Positions 41,954 to 50,762 of a DNA stretch of 64,000 bases are shown one piece after another. Source of the DNA: JAFAGX01 sp035624215. Its GTDB lineage: Bacteria > Acidobacteriota > Terriglobia > Terriglobales > Acidobacteriaceae. Positions within the stretch are counted from its first letter, which is position 1. Each line of letters begins with the position of its first letter. Where the stretch lies: NCBI GenBank assembly GCA_035624215.1, contig DASPRY010000113.1, positions 1 through 64,000 on the forward strand, written 5' to 3'. The position numbers were made by a program, and so were the translations under genes. The notes under the pieces were generated by a model. It was not told the DNA's origin. It did no database searches and was given only the letters and a program-made list of their open reading frames with translations.

Positions 41954-43549
41954 TCAGAAGAGCCTTACCGCTTTGGCTTTTTCCATCGCAGGGATCTCTC
42001 TGAGTTCGGCAAGGACCGACTCAGGCACAACTTCATCCACGTGAACGACCGCGATGGCTTCTCTTGGAGCCTCGGTGCTCTCGGTCCGCCGGCCAAGGGA
42101 AAAATCAGCAATATTGATCTGGTGATCCCCGAGAATTCTCCCAACCTTGCCAATCACACCAGGCACATCGCGGTTACGGAGGTAAATGAGATTGCGTTGC
42201 AGCGGCGCTTCTACTTCGATACCATCCACGTGAAGAAGGCGAGGGTCGTTCTGGTGCAAGACTGCGCCTTTGACCGTGTGCTCTTCGGCTTGGGTCTTGA
42301 CGATGATGGAAAGCACGCTGCCGGCGCCGCCAGTCGAAACCTGCGGCTTATGCGACTCATAGATGCGCAAACCCCGCGAGGCGGCGATCGTGGCTGCGTT
42401 CACCAGATTAGCCTTTTCGTCTAAAACCTGGTTCAGCATGCCTTTGATGGCGGCATTACGAATCAGCTCCGTCTTCCGCTGGGCAATGTGTCCGCCGTAA
42501 CGGAGCGAAATCTCTTCCAGTGTACCTTCACTGATCTGCGCCAAAAATGATCCTAATCTCTCCGCCAGCGAAATATACGGTAACAGTTCCAGGTACTCGT
42601 CATGAGAGACCGAGGGCACGTTGACAGCATTCTGAATTACACCATCTTTCAGGAATTCCTTAACCTGGAGCGCAATTTGATAGCCGACCGCTTCCTGCGC
42701 CTCCTCGGTCGAGCCACCGATATGGGGAGTCAAGATCACGTTGTCCAAGCCGGTGAGGGCGGAATTTCTCAGCGGCTCTTCGGCAAACACGTCCAGCGCC
42801 GCGGCTGCCACTTGCCCGGACTTCAAGGCATCGGCAAGAGCGGGTTCATCGATCAATTCCCCACGCGCGCAGTTAACCAATCGTACACCGCGTTTCATTT
42901 TCTTCAGAGATTTAGCATTGATCATGCCAGAGGTCTGAGCCGTTAAACCGACATGGAGGGTGAGGTAATCAGCCGACGAATACAACTCGTCCAGAGCAGT
43001 CAGGTGAATCCCCTGCTCCTTGGCGACGACAGTGGAGACATAAGGATCATGGCCGATTACCTGCATTCCGAAAGCGTGGGCACGACGCGCCACTTCCATG
43101 CCAATTTTTCCCAAGCCCACAATTCCCAGCGTCTTGCCTCGCAGCTCGGTACCCTGCAGCGATTTCTTTTCCCATTTTCCGGCATGGGTCAACTGATTGG
43201 CCCGGCACAGATGCCGCGCCATAGCTAGCATCACAGCCATGGTATGTTCGGCGACCGCGACCGCATTGGCGCCAGGAGTGTTAATGACTGCGATGCCCTG
43301 GCGGGTCGCGGGATCAATTTCGATGTTGTCAACACCAACCCCGGCGCGTCCGACCACGCGCAACTTCGGCGCTTTGGCCAGCAACTCGCCATTCACCTGG
43401 ACAGCCGAGCGGACGATCAATGCGTCGGCAGTTTCCAAGTGGGCGGGGAGGTTGCTATTTATCTGGTCAGGAGTGACCACAACCCAATCTGGCTCGCGCA
43501 GCAGATCAATTGCGGATTTCGATATTTTTTCGGCTACAACAATTTTCAT
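41954..43549 (-). CDS. serA: D-3-phosphoglycerate dehydrogenase
   Basis: A 531-residue enzyme for the first step of serine synthesis from 3-phosphoglycerate. Substrate and NAD domains show RAGVGVDNIEID, GKTLGIVGLGKIGMEVARRA, CARGELIDEPAL and TPHIGGSTEEAQ; an intervening (ASB) domain and a C-terminal ACT domain (~460-531; YLRNRDVPGVIGKVGRILGDHQINIA) complete the long type. ACT suggests serine feedback. It follows a class-V aminotransferase by 48 bases. Confidence 0.95.
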   Translation of the reverse strand: MKIVVAEKISKSAIDLLREPDWVVVTPDQINSNLPAHLETADALIVRSAVQVNGELLAKAPKLRVVGRAGVGVDNIEIDPATRQGIAVINTPGANAVAVAEHTMAVMLAMARHLCRANQLTHAGKWEKKSLQGTELRGKTLGIVGLGKIGMEVARRAHAFGMQVIGHDPYVSTVVAKEQGIHLTALDELYSSADYLTLHVGLTAQTSGMINAKSLKKMKRGVRLVNCARGELIDEPALADALKSGQVAAAALDVFAEEPLRNSALTGLDNVILTPHIGGSTEEAQEAVGYQIALQVKEFLKDGVIQNAVNVPSVSHDEYLELLPYISLAERLGSFLAQISEGTLEEISLRYGGHIAQRKTELIRNAAIKGMLNQVLDEKANLVNAATIAASRGLRIYESHKPQVSTGGAGSVLSIIVKTQAEEHTVKGAVLHQNDPRLLHVDGIEVEAPLQRNLIYLRNRDVPGVIGKVGRILGDHQINIADFSLGRRTESTEAPREAIAVVHVDEVVPESVLAELREIPAMEKAKAVRLF

Positions 43550-43597
43550 AAGTCAATTTCTGAAAGTCACTTCAACTAAGCAATTCGGTTGGCGGAA

Positions 43598-44800
43598 TTA
43601 TCTCGCGATCGCCACGATGTTGGCGGCATCACGAGAATTTCTGGCATACACCTCCTGGGCGGCGCGTACGGCTGCCCCAAACTCAACAGGCCGGCGGCCC
43701 ACGCTGGCGATAACTTGTTCCAAAGCAGCCAGAATTCCCAGTGTATCCAGATAGTCGTAATATCCAAGGTGTGCAATGCGGAATAATTTTCCCTTCATCT
43801 CACCTTGTCCATTGGCCACCACTGCTCCGAACCTGTCACGAAATTCTTTCACAATAGCGCCGGAATCGAGGTTCTGGGGTGACTGAATTGCGGTCAGAGC
43901 TGCGGCCGGGCATGAAGGCGCAAACAAATCGAGACCCAGAGCTCGAGCGCCGGCACGAGTCATTTCGGCGGCAAGCTCAGCATTGGCGATCAGGGCGTCA
44001 CGTCCGACGGGCAAATCTCCGTCCCCCATCTGGCGCACAAAATCCAAAGCCGCTGCCAAAGCGGCAAACAGAGAAGTTGCGGGAGTATAAGCTGATTCTC
44101 CCTTGGCCGCTGCCTTGCGCTCCTTGCGAAAATCGAAGTAATAGCGCGGGGACTTCGTGCTCTCCATACGCTTCCACGCTCGGTCGCTGACGGCGCAATA
44201 GGCGAGACCGGGCGGAATCATCAACGCCTTTTGTGATCCTCCAATGATAACGTCAATGCCCCAGGCGTCCACATTGAAGCGGGTAGTGCCGAGACCGGTG
44301 ATGGCGTCAACCACCAGGAGAGTGTCATGCCCGGTGCGCCGCACCAACTGCGCGATGGCCTCTACATCGTGGCGCGCACCGGTGGAGCTTTCGGTGGCCT
44401 GGACGTATACCACTCGAACATCAGCCGTCAGCTTGTTCCGAATCGCATCCAAGGGAAACGTTTCCCCATAGGGTGCACTGACGGTTTCGAGAGCACAGCC
44501 GAAAGCCTTGGCCAGGTCGCGCCAGCGTTCACCGAATTTTCCGGCAGTCAACACCAGCACTTTGTCGCCGGGAGATGTCAGGTTCGAGACGGACCCTTCC
44601 ATGACCCCCGTGCCGGAGGAAGCCAGCACCAACACATCGTTCCTGGTGCCGATAAATTCCTTGCAATCGGCCAGCACGCGTGAAAACAACGCACGGAAAT
44701 CAGCCGTGCGGTGATGCATAGCATAGGACGCCATAGCCGTCTGGGCGGCAGGAAGCAACGGCGTTGGACCCGGCGTAAAAAGGCGGTTCTTGCGCAACAT
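43598..44800 (-). CDS. class-V aminotransferase (serine-pyruvate / alanine-glyoxylate type)
   Basis: A 400-residue PLP enzyme. Seen: FTPGPTPLLP at the N terminus, SSGTGVMEGSVSNL, HNADVE-like VDAITGLGTTRFNVDAWGID, and the PLP lysine in GGSQKALMIPPGLAY (~residue 195). Being cotranscribed with serA, it may transaminate phosphohydroxypyruvate or serve serine/glycine interconversion with glyoxylate; in several lineages lacking a canonical SerC this pairing is seen. Substrate is inference. Confidence 0.85.
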   Translation of the reverse strand: MLRKNRLFTPGPTPLLPAAQTAMASYAMHHRTADFRALFSRVLADCKEFIGTRNDVLVLASSGTGVMEGSVSNLTSPGDKVLVLTAGKFGERWRDLAKAFGCALETVSAPYGETFPLDAIRNKLTADVRVVYVQATESSTGARHDVEAIAQLVRRTGHDTLLVVDAITGLGTTRFNVDAWGIDVIIGGSQKALMIPPGLAYCAVSDRAWKRMESTKSPRYYFDFRKERKAAAKGESAYTPATSLFAALAAALDFVRQMGDGDLPVGRDALIANAELAAEMTRAGARALGLDLFAPSCPAAALTAIQSPQNLDSGAIVKEFRDRFGAVVANGQGEMKGKLFRIAHLGYYDYLDTLGILAALEQVIASVGRRPVEFGAAVRAAQEVYARNSRDAANIVAIAR

Positions 44801-44918
44801 AGCAAAGTCCCTGATCAGAGTTTCCAGTTAGTTTACCCGGAAGATGTCCGGGATGCTGTGATCTGTAGTCTAAGGCAATCTAAATTTCGTTGACCTTAGT
44901 CGAACTTCGCAGTACCTT

Positions 44919-45995
44919 TTGCATTCTGCCGATTCCAGCGAGGTGTGCTTGCCGATTTCCGCCATCGACGCGATCAGCCCGGCGTTTCAGCATACGCGAC
45001 AGCAGCTTTTTCAGCCTTTCAAAATCGGACAGTGGTTGAAGCTTGCTCTGGTGGGTCTGCTGGCCGGGGAGTTGACCACAGGAAGTTGTGGCAACTTCAA
45101 TACGAACTTGCAGGCGCCGAGGCACCCTAATCATTTTCTTGCTCCCTCTCTACCCAAGATGGATCCCTTGCTTCTGGCGCTGTTGATTGCTGTCTTGCTT
45201 GTTTTGGGGTTCCTGTTCTGGATCTTTTTCCTCTATCTGAACAGTGTGATGCGCTTCATCTTATTCGATAGCGTCGTCGAAAAAGATTGCGAAATTCGTC
45301 GCGGCTGGATCCAGCGGCAGTGGCCGGGCCTGCGCTACTTCCTCTGGCAGATTCTGTTTGGGTCAGCAACGTTTGCCGGCATGACGATTGTGCTCGGAAT
45401 TCCTGCCGCTTTCGCCTTGGCTGCCGGTTGGCTAACTAAACCAAAAGAACACGTTGCTCCGCTTATCCTGCTCGGTATAGTCGTGTTCCTGGTTTTGATG
45501 GCACTTGTGGTGGTTTCGGCAGTGGTGCATGTCCTCACCAAAGACTTTGTCATCCCGCAAATGGCGGTCGAGGACTTGTCCGCATTTCAAGCCTGGGGAC
45601 GGCTGTTGCCCATGTTGGGCTCCGAAAAGGGGTCTTATCTTGCCTATGTGCTGATGAAGATAGTGATGGCCCTGGGCGTGGGTATTGTAGTGGGAATCAT
45701 CACGACGATAGTCATTTTGGTAACCCTCATTCCGATTGGCGACCTGGGTGCGCTGTTTGTGTTTGCCGGGAAAGCCGCCGGGCTCGGCTGGAACCTTTAC
45801 ACCATCACGGTGGCGGTGGTTGCGGGATGTGCAGTGCTGGCGGCAATTTTTTATGTAGTTTCAGTAGTCTCGGTTCCCGCGATGGTGTTTTTCCCGGCTT
45901 ACTCCATCTATTTCTTCGCTTCCCGCTATCCCGCGCTGGATGCCCTAATTCATCCAACGCCGCCGTTGCCGCAACCGATGTCTCCCGCGAGTTGA
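44919..45995 (+). CDS. polytopic membrane protein of unknown function
   Basis: A protein of about 350 residues with six or seven hydrophobic helices (LLLALLIAVLLVLGFLFWIF, LFGSATFAGMTIVLGIPAAF, LILLGIVVFLVLMALVVVSA, IVMALGVGIVVGIITTIVIL and others), with a SPAFQHTRQQLFQPFKIGQW amphipathic start and Pro-rich end. The layout resembles the DUF4013/glycerophosphoryl-diester-phosphodiesterase membrane-domain type. The start is a TTG at 44919 or a GTG at 44943; neither has a strong ribosome site. Confidence 0.6.
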   Translation: MHSADSSEVCLPISAIDAISPAFQHTRQQLFQPFKIGQWLKLALVGLLAGELTTGSCGNFNTNLQAPRHPNHFLAPSLPKMDPLLLALLIAVLLVLGFLFWIFFLYLNSVMRFILFDSVVEKDCEIRRGWIQRQWPGLRYFLWQILFGSATFAGMTIVLGIPAAFALAAGWLTKPKEHVAPLILLGIVVFLVLMALVVVSAVVHVLTKDFVIPQMAVEDLSAFQAWGRLLPMLGSEKGSYLAYVLMKIVMALGVGIVVGIITTIVILVTLIPIGDLGALFVFAGKAAGLGWNLYTITVAVVAGCAVLAAIFYVVSVVSVPAMVFFPAYSIYFFASRYPALDALIHPTPPLPQPMSPAS

Positions 45996-46019
45996 GATGT
46001 AACTGCGGTATGTGGCCAG

Positions 46020-47402
46020 CTAGTCGCGCGACCGGTTCTTGATCCAGATGGGCGTGCCTACAAATCCAAAAGCGCGGCGAATCTGGTTTTCCAGGAAGCG
46101 CTGATAGGAAAAATGCAATTTCACCTTGCGATCCGTGAAAAGAACGAAGGTCGGCGGGGCGACCGCAGCTTGTGTCATGTAATAAATCTTGATTCGCTGG
46201 CGCATGGGCACGGAGGCCCGCTCGAAATCAATGTGCTGCAGAAACCGGTTCATCTCGGCGGTGGGAATGCGCTTACGGCGTTCCGCGGCAACCTGCTCGA
46301 GCGTGGGGAAAATCTTTTCGGTTCCTTTTCCGGTCTGGGCGGAGATAAACAGCACGGGAGCGTAATTGAGAAACTTCAGAGCGTACCGTAGTCTTTGCTC
46401 ATAAGCGGAGCGATCTGCCGGCATCTGCCGGTGCGGCGCGGAAGCTCCCGTGCGCAACTTTTTTTGGCGGGCGAGGTTTTCCGTCCCAGACCACAAATCC
46501 CATTTGTTCACGATAATGATCACTGAGCGCCCACTTTCATGAGCGTAGCCGGCGATTGCCGCATCGAGCGCGCTTACACCCTCGGTGGCATCGATGATCA
46601 GCAGAGCAATGTCGGCCGATTCCAGATGCTTGCGGGCCATGATGACCGACAGCTTTTCCGCCATGAGGCGAGTCTTGCCTTTACGGCGAATGCCAGCCGT
46701 GTCAATGAAGCGGAAGCGGCGCCCATCGCGTTCGACGATTTCATCCACGGCGTCACGGGTTGTGCCGGGCATGGGTGAGACAATGGCGCGCGAAGAGCCG
46801 GTCAGCCGATTTAATAGCGTGGATTTGCCAACATTGGGATGACCAATAATTGCCACCTTCGTCTCCGGCGTTTCTTCCTCAGTGTCGCTGACGGTGGGTT
46901 GTTCCTGTACGGGGAGAACTTCGAGCACTGCGTCGAGCAGTTCGTCGACGCCACGTCCATGCTCCGCGGAAACCGGGAACAGCCGCTGAATCCCGAGGCG
47001 ATAGAATTCGTCGGCGAGGGCTTGCTGCTTATCGCTGTCAATTTTGTTGACCGCCAAGAAAAGCGGCTTGCCGGTGCGGACCAACAGCCGCGCAAGCTCA
47101 AGGTCAGGGGCGGCAATTTCACTGCGCCCGTCCACGACCATGATGATGGCAGCGGCCTCATCGAGCGCGACTTTGGCCTGACGAAAGATTTCCGATGGAA
47201 TCACATCTTTTTGCTCCGGAATGATTCCACCAGTATCAACCCCTCGGAGCTGGCGTCCGCGCCATTCGGCTTCTCCGTAAAGGCGGTCGCGGGTGATTCC
47301 CGGTTCGTCACCAACGATGGCACGGCGCGAACCCACAATGCGATTGAACAGCGTAGATTTGCCGACATTGGGTCGACCGACAATGGCAAGAGTTGGCACC
47401 AT
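46020..47402 (-). CDS. der: ribosome biogenesis GTPase Der (EngA)
   Basis: A 460-residue protein with two tandem GTPase domains and a KH-like C-terminal domain, needed for 50S maturation. Domain 1: GRPNVGKSTLFN, DTGG, NKID; domain 2 (~residue 190): GHPNVGKSTLLN, DTAG, NKWD. The C-terminal KH-like part runs from ~370. Divergent from the DinG-type helicase gene. Confidence 0.95.
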   Translation of the reverse strand: MVPTLAIVGRPNVGKSTLFNRIVGSRRAIVGDEPGITRDRLYGEAEWRGRQLRGVDTGGIIPEQKDVIPSEIFRQAKVALDEAAAIIMVVDGRSEIAAPDLELARLLVRTGKPLFLAVNKIDSDKQQALADEFYRLGIQRLFPVSAEHGRGVDELLDAVLEVLPVQEQPTVSDTEEETPETKVAIIGHPNVGKSTLLNRLTGSSRAIVSPMPGTTRDAVDEIVERDGRRFRFIDTAGIRRKGKTRLMAEKLSVIMARKHLESADIALLIIDATEGVSALDAAIAGYAHESGRSVIIIVNKWDLWSGTENLARQKKLRTGASAPHRQMPADRSAYEQRLRYALKFLNYAPVLFISAQTGKGTEKIFPTLEQVAAERRKRIPTAEMNRFLQHIDFERASVPMRQRIKIYYMTQAAVAPPTFVLFTDRKVKLHFSYQRFLENQIRRAFGFVGTPIWIKNRSRD

Positions 47403-47459
47403 GCACAGACCGTGAGGCCAGGAAATCGCCGAAAGAGTTCAATCCTCCCTGTGTGAGCA

Positions 47460-49511
47460 GTGGCTTATTATAGAGACTCTGTGGCCTCGACCTCCCATCC
47501 CGCCGCCACTGCAAGAACCAGCGAGGTCTCGCTTTACAATTTTTTTGCCAGCGGAGGGGTACTTTCCCGCAGCCATCCAGCTTACGAATTCCGCCGCGGG
47601 CAGTTGCAAATGGCCCAAGCAGTCGAGCAGGCGCTCGAGGAAAAAAGACATCTGATTGTGGAAGCGGGCACGGGGACGGGTAAAACCCTGGCCTACCTGC
47701 TCCCGGTGATCCGCTCGGGCAAGCGCGTCATCATCTCGACCAATACGAAGAACCTGCAGGAACAGCTCTTTTTCAAAGATATCCCGTTTCTCGAGCAAGC
47801 GCTTTTCCCCGATGGCAACCGCAAGCTGAGCGTGTGTTACATGAAAGGGCGCAGCAACTATCTTTGCCGGAAAAAACTTTATGATCTGACCGGCCAGCCC
47901 GTTCTCAGCGGGTTGGAGGAGATCGAGCATTACCGCGCGATTGCCGCCTGGGAAAAGACCTCGCAAAGCGGCGACCGCGCTGAATTGGCTGCGCTGCCGG
48001 AGACCAGCGCGCTATGGCACAAGCTGGATGCACGTTCCGATACCTGTCTGGGGCAAAAGTGCAGTTCCTGGGAAAAATGCTTCATCACAGAAATGCATCG
48101 GCGGGCGATGGAAAGCGACATCATCATCGTTAACCATCATCTTTTTTTTGCCGACCTAGCGATCAAGCAACAGGCGGAATACGCTCCCGATGCGGGAATC
48201 CTGCCCGAGGTCGGTGCGGTGATTTTCGACGAGGCTCACGAACTGGAAGACGTGGCGGGAAGCTACTTTGGGGTCTCCGTCAGCAACGCGCGACTGGAAG
48301 AGCTTTGTCGCGATGTGGAAGCCTCCCTGCAACGGAACCGGCTTTATGAAACCGGAATGTCGGGGGCGATCAAGTCGCTGCGTGAACGCTCGCAATTCTT
48401 CTTCGCGCTGCTGCCACCGGGCGAAGGCCGATTCGGATTTGAGAACCGGCGGGAGTTTTTGGAAGAAAACGGGGACGAATTTCTCGGATTGCAGCAGTCT
48501 CTTCAGCGGCTAAGCTCCGAGCTGGAGAATTTACCGTCGAAGCCCGAGGAGATTTTCACTTTCGTTCGACGCGCCGGGGAATTGCAAGTCCAGCTTGGCT
48601 TTCTGATGGAATCGGAGGACAGCAACACAGTTTTCTGGATTGAGCGGAGAGGCTCGCGTGGCGTGGGCGCTTCGACAGGGCAGACTCCCGCCCGCGAAAG
48701 GACACGAGTGTTTCTGCAGGCGACACCAATCGATGTTGCTCCTATTCTCAAAACTTACCTTTTCGACAAGCTGGAATGCGCGATACTGACCTCCGCGACG
48801 CTGGCGGTGGGTGGCGAGTTCGAATATCTCTGCCGGCGGTTAGGGCTCGAACATGCGCGCGAGCTTGTCCTGCCGTCGCATTTCGATTACGAAAATCAGG
48901 CCCTGTTCTATGTGCCCCCTGATTTACCAGACCCGCGCACGCCGCAGTTTGCTCCCAAGGCTACTGAGCGAATCCGGCGCGTGCTGGAGATCAGTCGTGG
49001 CCGAGCATTCGTGTTGTTCACCAGCTACGCACAGATGAAGGACATTTATCAGCGATTGCTGGGCGAAATCGAGTTCCCCATGCTGCTACAAGGCGATGCG
49101 CCGAAAAGCGCTCTACTCGAGGAATTCCGCTTGACGCCGAATGCTGTGCTGTTCGCGACTTCCTCGTTCTGGCAGGGCGTCGACGTTCAGGGAGAGCAAC
49201 TCAGTTGCGTCATTATCGACCGTCTACCCTTTGCCGTGCCGACGGACCCGGTGGTTGCGGCACGCGTTAAATCCATTGATACGGAGGGCGGAAATGCGTT
49301 TTTGCAATACCAGGTCCCGGCGGCGGTGATCACGCTCAAACAGGGTTTCGGACGGCTCATCCGGTCACTGCACGATCGCGGCCTGCTGGTTTTGCTGGAC
49401 AATCGAATCCTGAAAAAACAGTATGGACGGGTTTTTGTGGAAAGCCTGCCGAGCTATCGAAGAACGACGGACATCACAGACGTGGAGCGCTGGTTTGGAG
49501 CGGGAAAGTGA
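47460..49511 (+). CDS. DinG/XPD-like ATP-dependent DNA helicase
   Basis: A ~680-residue superfamily 2 helicase. Walker A VEAGTGTGKTLAY (~residue 67), DEAH at ~260, four cysteines (YLCRKK, TCLGQKCSSWEKC) placed to hold an iron-sulfur cluster between motifs I and II, and C-terminal motifs SSFWQGVDV and QGFGRLIRS. Matches YoaA/DinG proteins, which unwind forked or R-loop DNA in repair. GTG at 47460 or at 47481 may be the start; a TATTAT box overlaps the first codons. Confidence 0.88.
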   Translation: MAYYRDSVASTSHPAATARTSEVSLYNFFASGGVLSRSHPAYEFRRGQLQMAQAVEQALEEKRHLIVEAGTGTGKTLAYLLPVIRSGKRVIISTNTKNLQEQLFFKDIPFLEQALFPDGNRKLSVCYMKGRSNYLCRKKLYDLTGQPVLSGLEEIEHYRAIAAWEKTSQSGDRAELAALPETSALWHKLDARSDTCLGQKCSSWEKCFITEMHRRAMESDIIIVNHHLFFADLAIKQQAEYAPDAGILPEVGAVIFDEAHELEDVAGSYFGVSVSNARLEELCRDVEASLQRNRLYETGMSGAIKSLRERSQFFFALLPPGEGRFGFENRREFLEENGDEFLGLQQSLQRLSSELENLPSKPEEIFTFVRRAGELQVQLGFLMESEDSNTVFWIERRGSRGVGASTGQTPARERTRVFLQATPIDVAPILKTYLFDKLECAILTSATLAVGGEFEYLCRRLGLEHARELVLPSHFDYENQALFYVPPDLPDPRTPQFAPKATERIRRVLEISRGRAFVLFTSYAQMKDIYQRLLGEIEFPMLLQGDAPKSALLEEFRLTPNAVLFATSSFWQGVDVQGEQLSCVIIDRLPFAVPTDPVVAARVKSIDTEGGNAFLQYQVPAAVITLKQGFGRLIRSLHDRGLLVLLDNRILKKQYGRVFVESLPSYRRTTDITDVERWFGAGK

Positions 49512-49535
49512 CGGAACCACGAAAGGCAAGAAGCT

Positions 49536-50753
49536 TTAAGATCGCGAGTTGCTGCGAGATGAGCGCAATTTCTGCAGGCGCTTTCCGGCTTCATCGAGCG
49601 TGCCCGCTCGTTTGCAGAAAGCGAAGCGCACCTGGCGCGCGCCGTCGCGTGGATCATTGTAGAAACTCGATCCCGGGACAGCGGCCACGCCAATCTCCTT
49701 CACCAGATGCTTCGTGAAAGTGACGTCATCTGCAAAACCGAATGCGCTGATGTCGGTCATGATGTAGTACGCGCCGCGAGGCCGGAAGCAACGGAACCCA
49801 GCCTCCGTAAGAGCCGGCATGAGGCGATCCCGGCGGGCGCAATAGCTGGTAGCGAGGCTGTGATAATAGCTGGGTGGCAGGCTTAGCGCGGCGGCACCAG
49901 CTTCCTGTAACGGCGCGGGAGCGCCCACGGTGAGAAAGTCGTGAACCTTGCGAATAGCGTCGGTAATGTTGGGCGGCGCAACGGCCCAGCCCACCCGCCA
50001 TCCGGTGACGCTGTAGGTTTTTGAAAGACCGTTGATGGTGACCGTGCGCTCAGTCATGCCCTCGAGACTGGCGATCGAGAAGTGCTTCATACCGTCGTAA
50101 ATGATGTGTTCGTAGATCTCATCAGTAATGGCGAGCACGTTGAATTCGACACACAGGTCACGAATGAATTCGAGCTCCGCCCGTGTGAAGACTTTGCCCG
50201 TGGGGTTGTTGGGCGTGTTGAGAATGATTGCCTTGGTGTGATTGTGAAAAGCCGCACGGAGTTCGCGCTCGTCAAACATCCACGCACCGTCTTCAGAAAC
50301 CGGCGGACGTAATTTCACAAATACCGGTTGCGCACCCGAGAGAATCGAATCCGGACCATAATTTTCGTAGAAGGGCTCGAAGACGATGACTTCATCGCCC
50401 TTATTACAGACCGCAAGCAGGGTGGAGATCATGGCTTCCGTCGAGCCGCAGCAGACGGTGATTTGTTTCTCCGGATCGACCTCGACCCCTTGCCATTCTT
50501 TCATCTGGCGAGCGATGGCATTGCGCAGGCTCTTGGCGCCCCAGGTAATTGCGTATTGATTCACATCCGCCGCAATGGCTTCCTGGGCGGCGCGCTTGAT
50601 GTTGGCGGGAGCGGGAAAATCGGGGAAGCCCTGAGCGAGGTTGACCGCACCATAGAGCATTGCCTGGCGCGTCATCTCGCGAATGACAGATTCGGTGAAG
50701 CGCTCGACTTTGTCACTGAGGAAGTGCTTGGGTTGGAGGCCGATGTCCGCCAT
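49536..50753 (-). CDS. class-I PLP-dependent aminotransferase
   Basis: A 405-residue aminotransferase. Seen: NLAQGFPDFPAP, the ENYGPD region, LNTPNNPTGKVF, ITDEIYEHIIY and the PLP lysine in SKTYSVTGWRVGW (~residue 246). This QGFPDF opening is that of the kynurenine/glutamine/methionine aminotransferase subgroup (YbdL type). It lies 9 bases after pheT on the same strand, so is probably cotranscribed and may act on aromatic amino acids or methionine. Confidence 0.85.
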   Translation of the reverse strand: MADIGLQPKHFLSDKVERFTESVIREMTRQAMLYGAVNLAQGFPDFPAPANIKRAAQEAIAADVNQYAITWGAKSLRNAIARQMKEWQGVEVDPEKQITVCCGSTEAMISTLLAVCNKGDEVIVFEPFYENYGPDSILSGAQPVFVKLRPPVSEDGAWMFDERELRAAFHNHTKAIILNTPNNPTGKVFTRAELEFIRDLCVEFNVLAITDEIYEHIIYDGMKHFSIASLEGMTERTVTINGLSKTYSVTGWRVGWAVAPPNITDAIRKVHDFLTVGAPAPLQEAGAAALSLPPSYYHSLATSYCARRDRLMPALTEAGFRCFRPRGAYYIMTDISAFGFADDVTFTKHLVKEIGVAAVPGSSFYNDPRDGARQVRFAFCKRAGTLDEAGKRLQKLRSSRSNSRS

Positions 50754-50762
50754 AGTCGCGCG

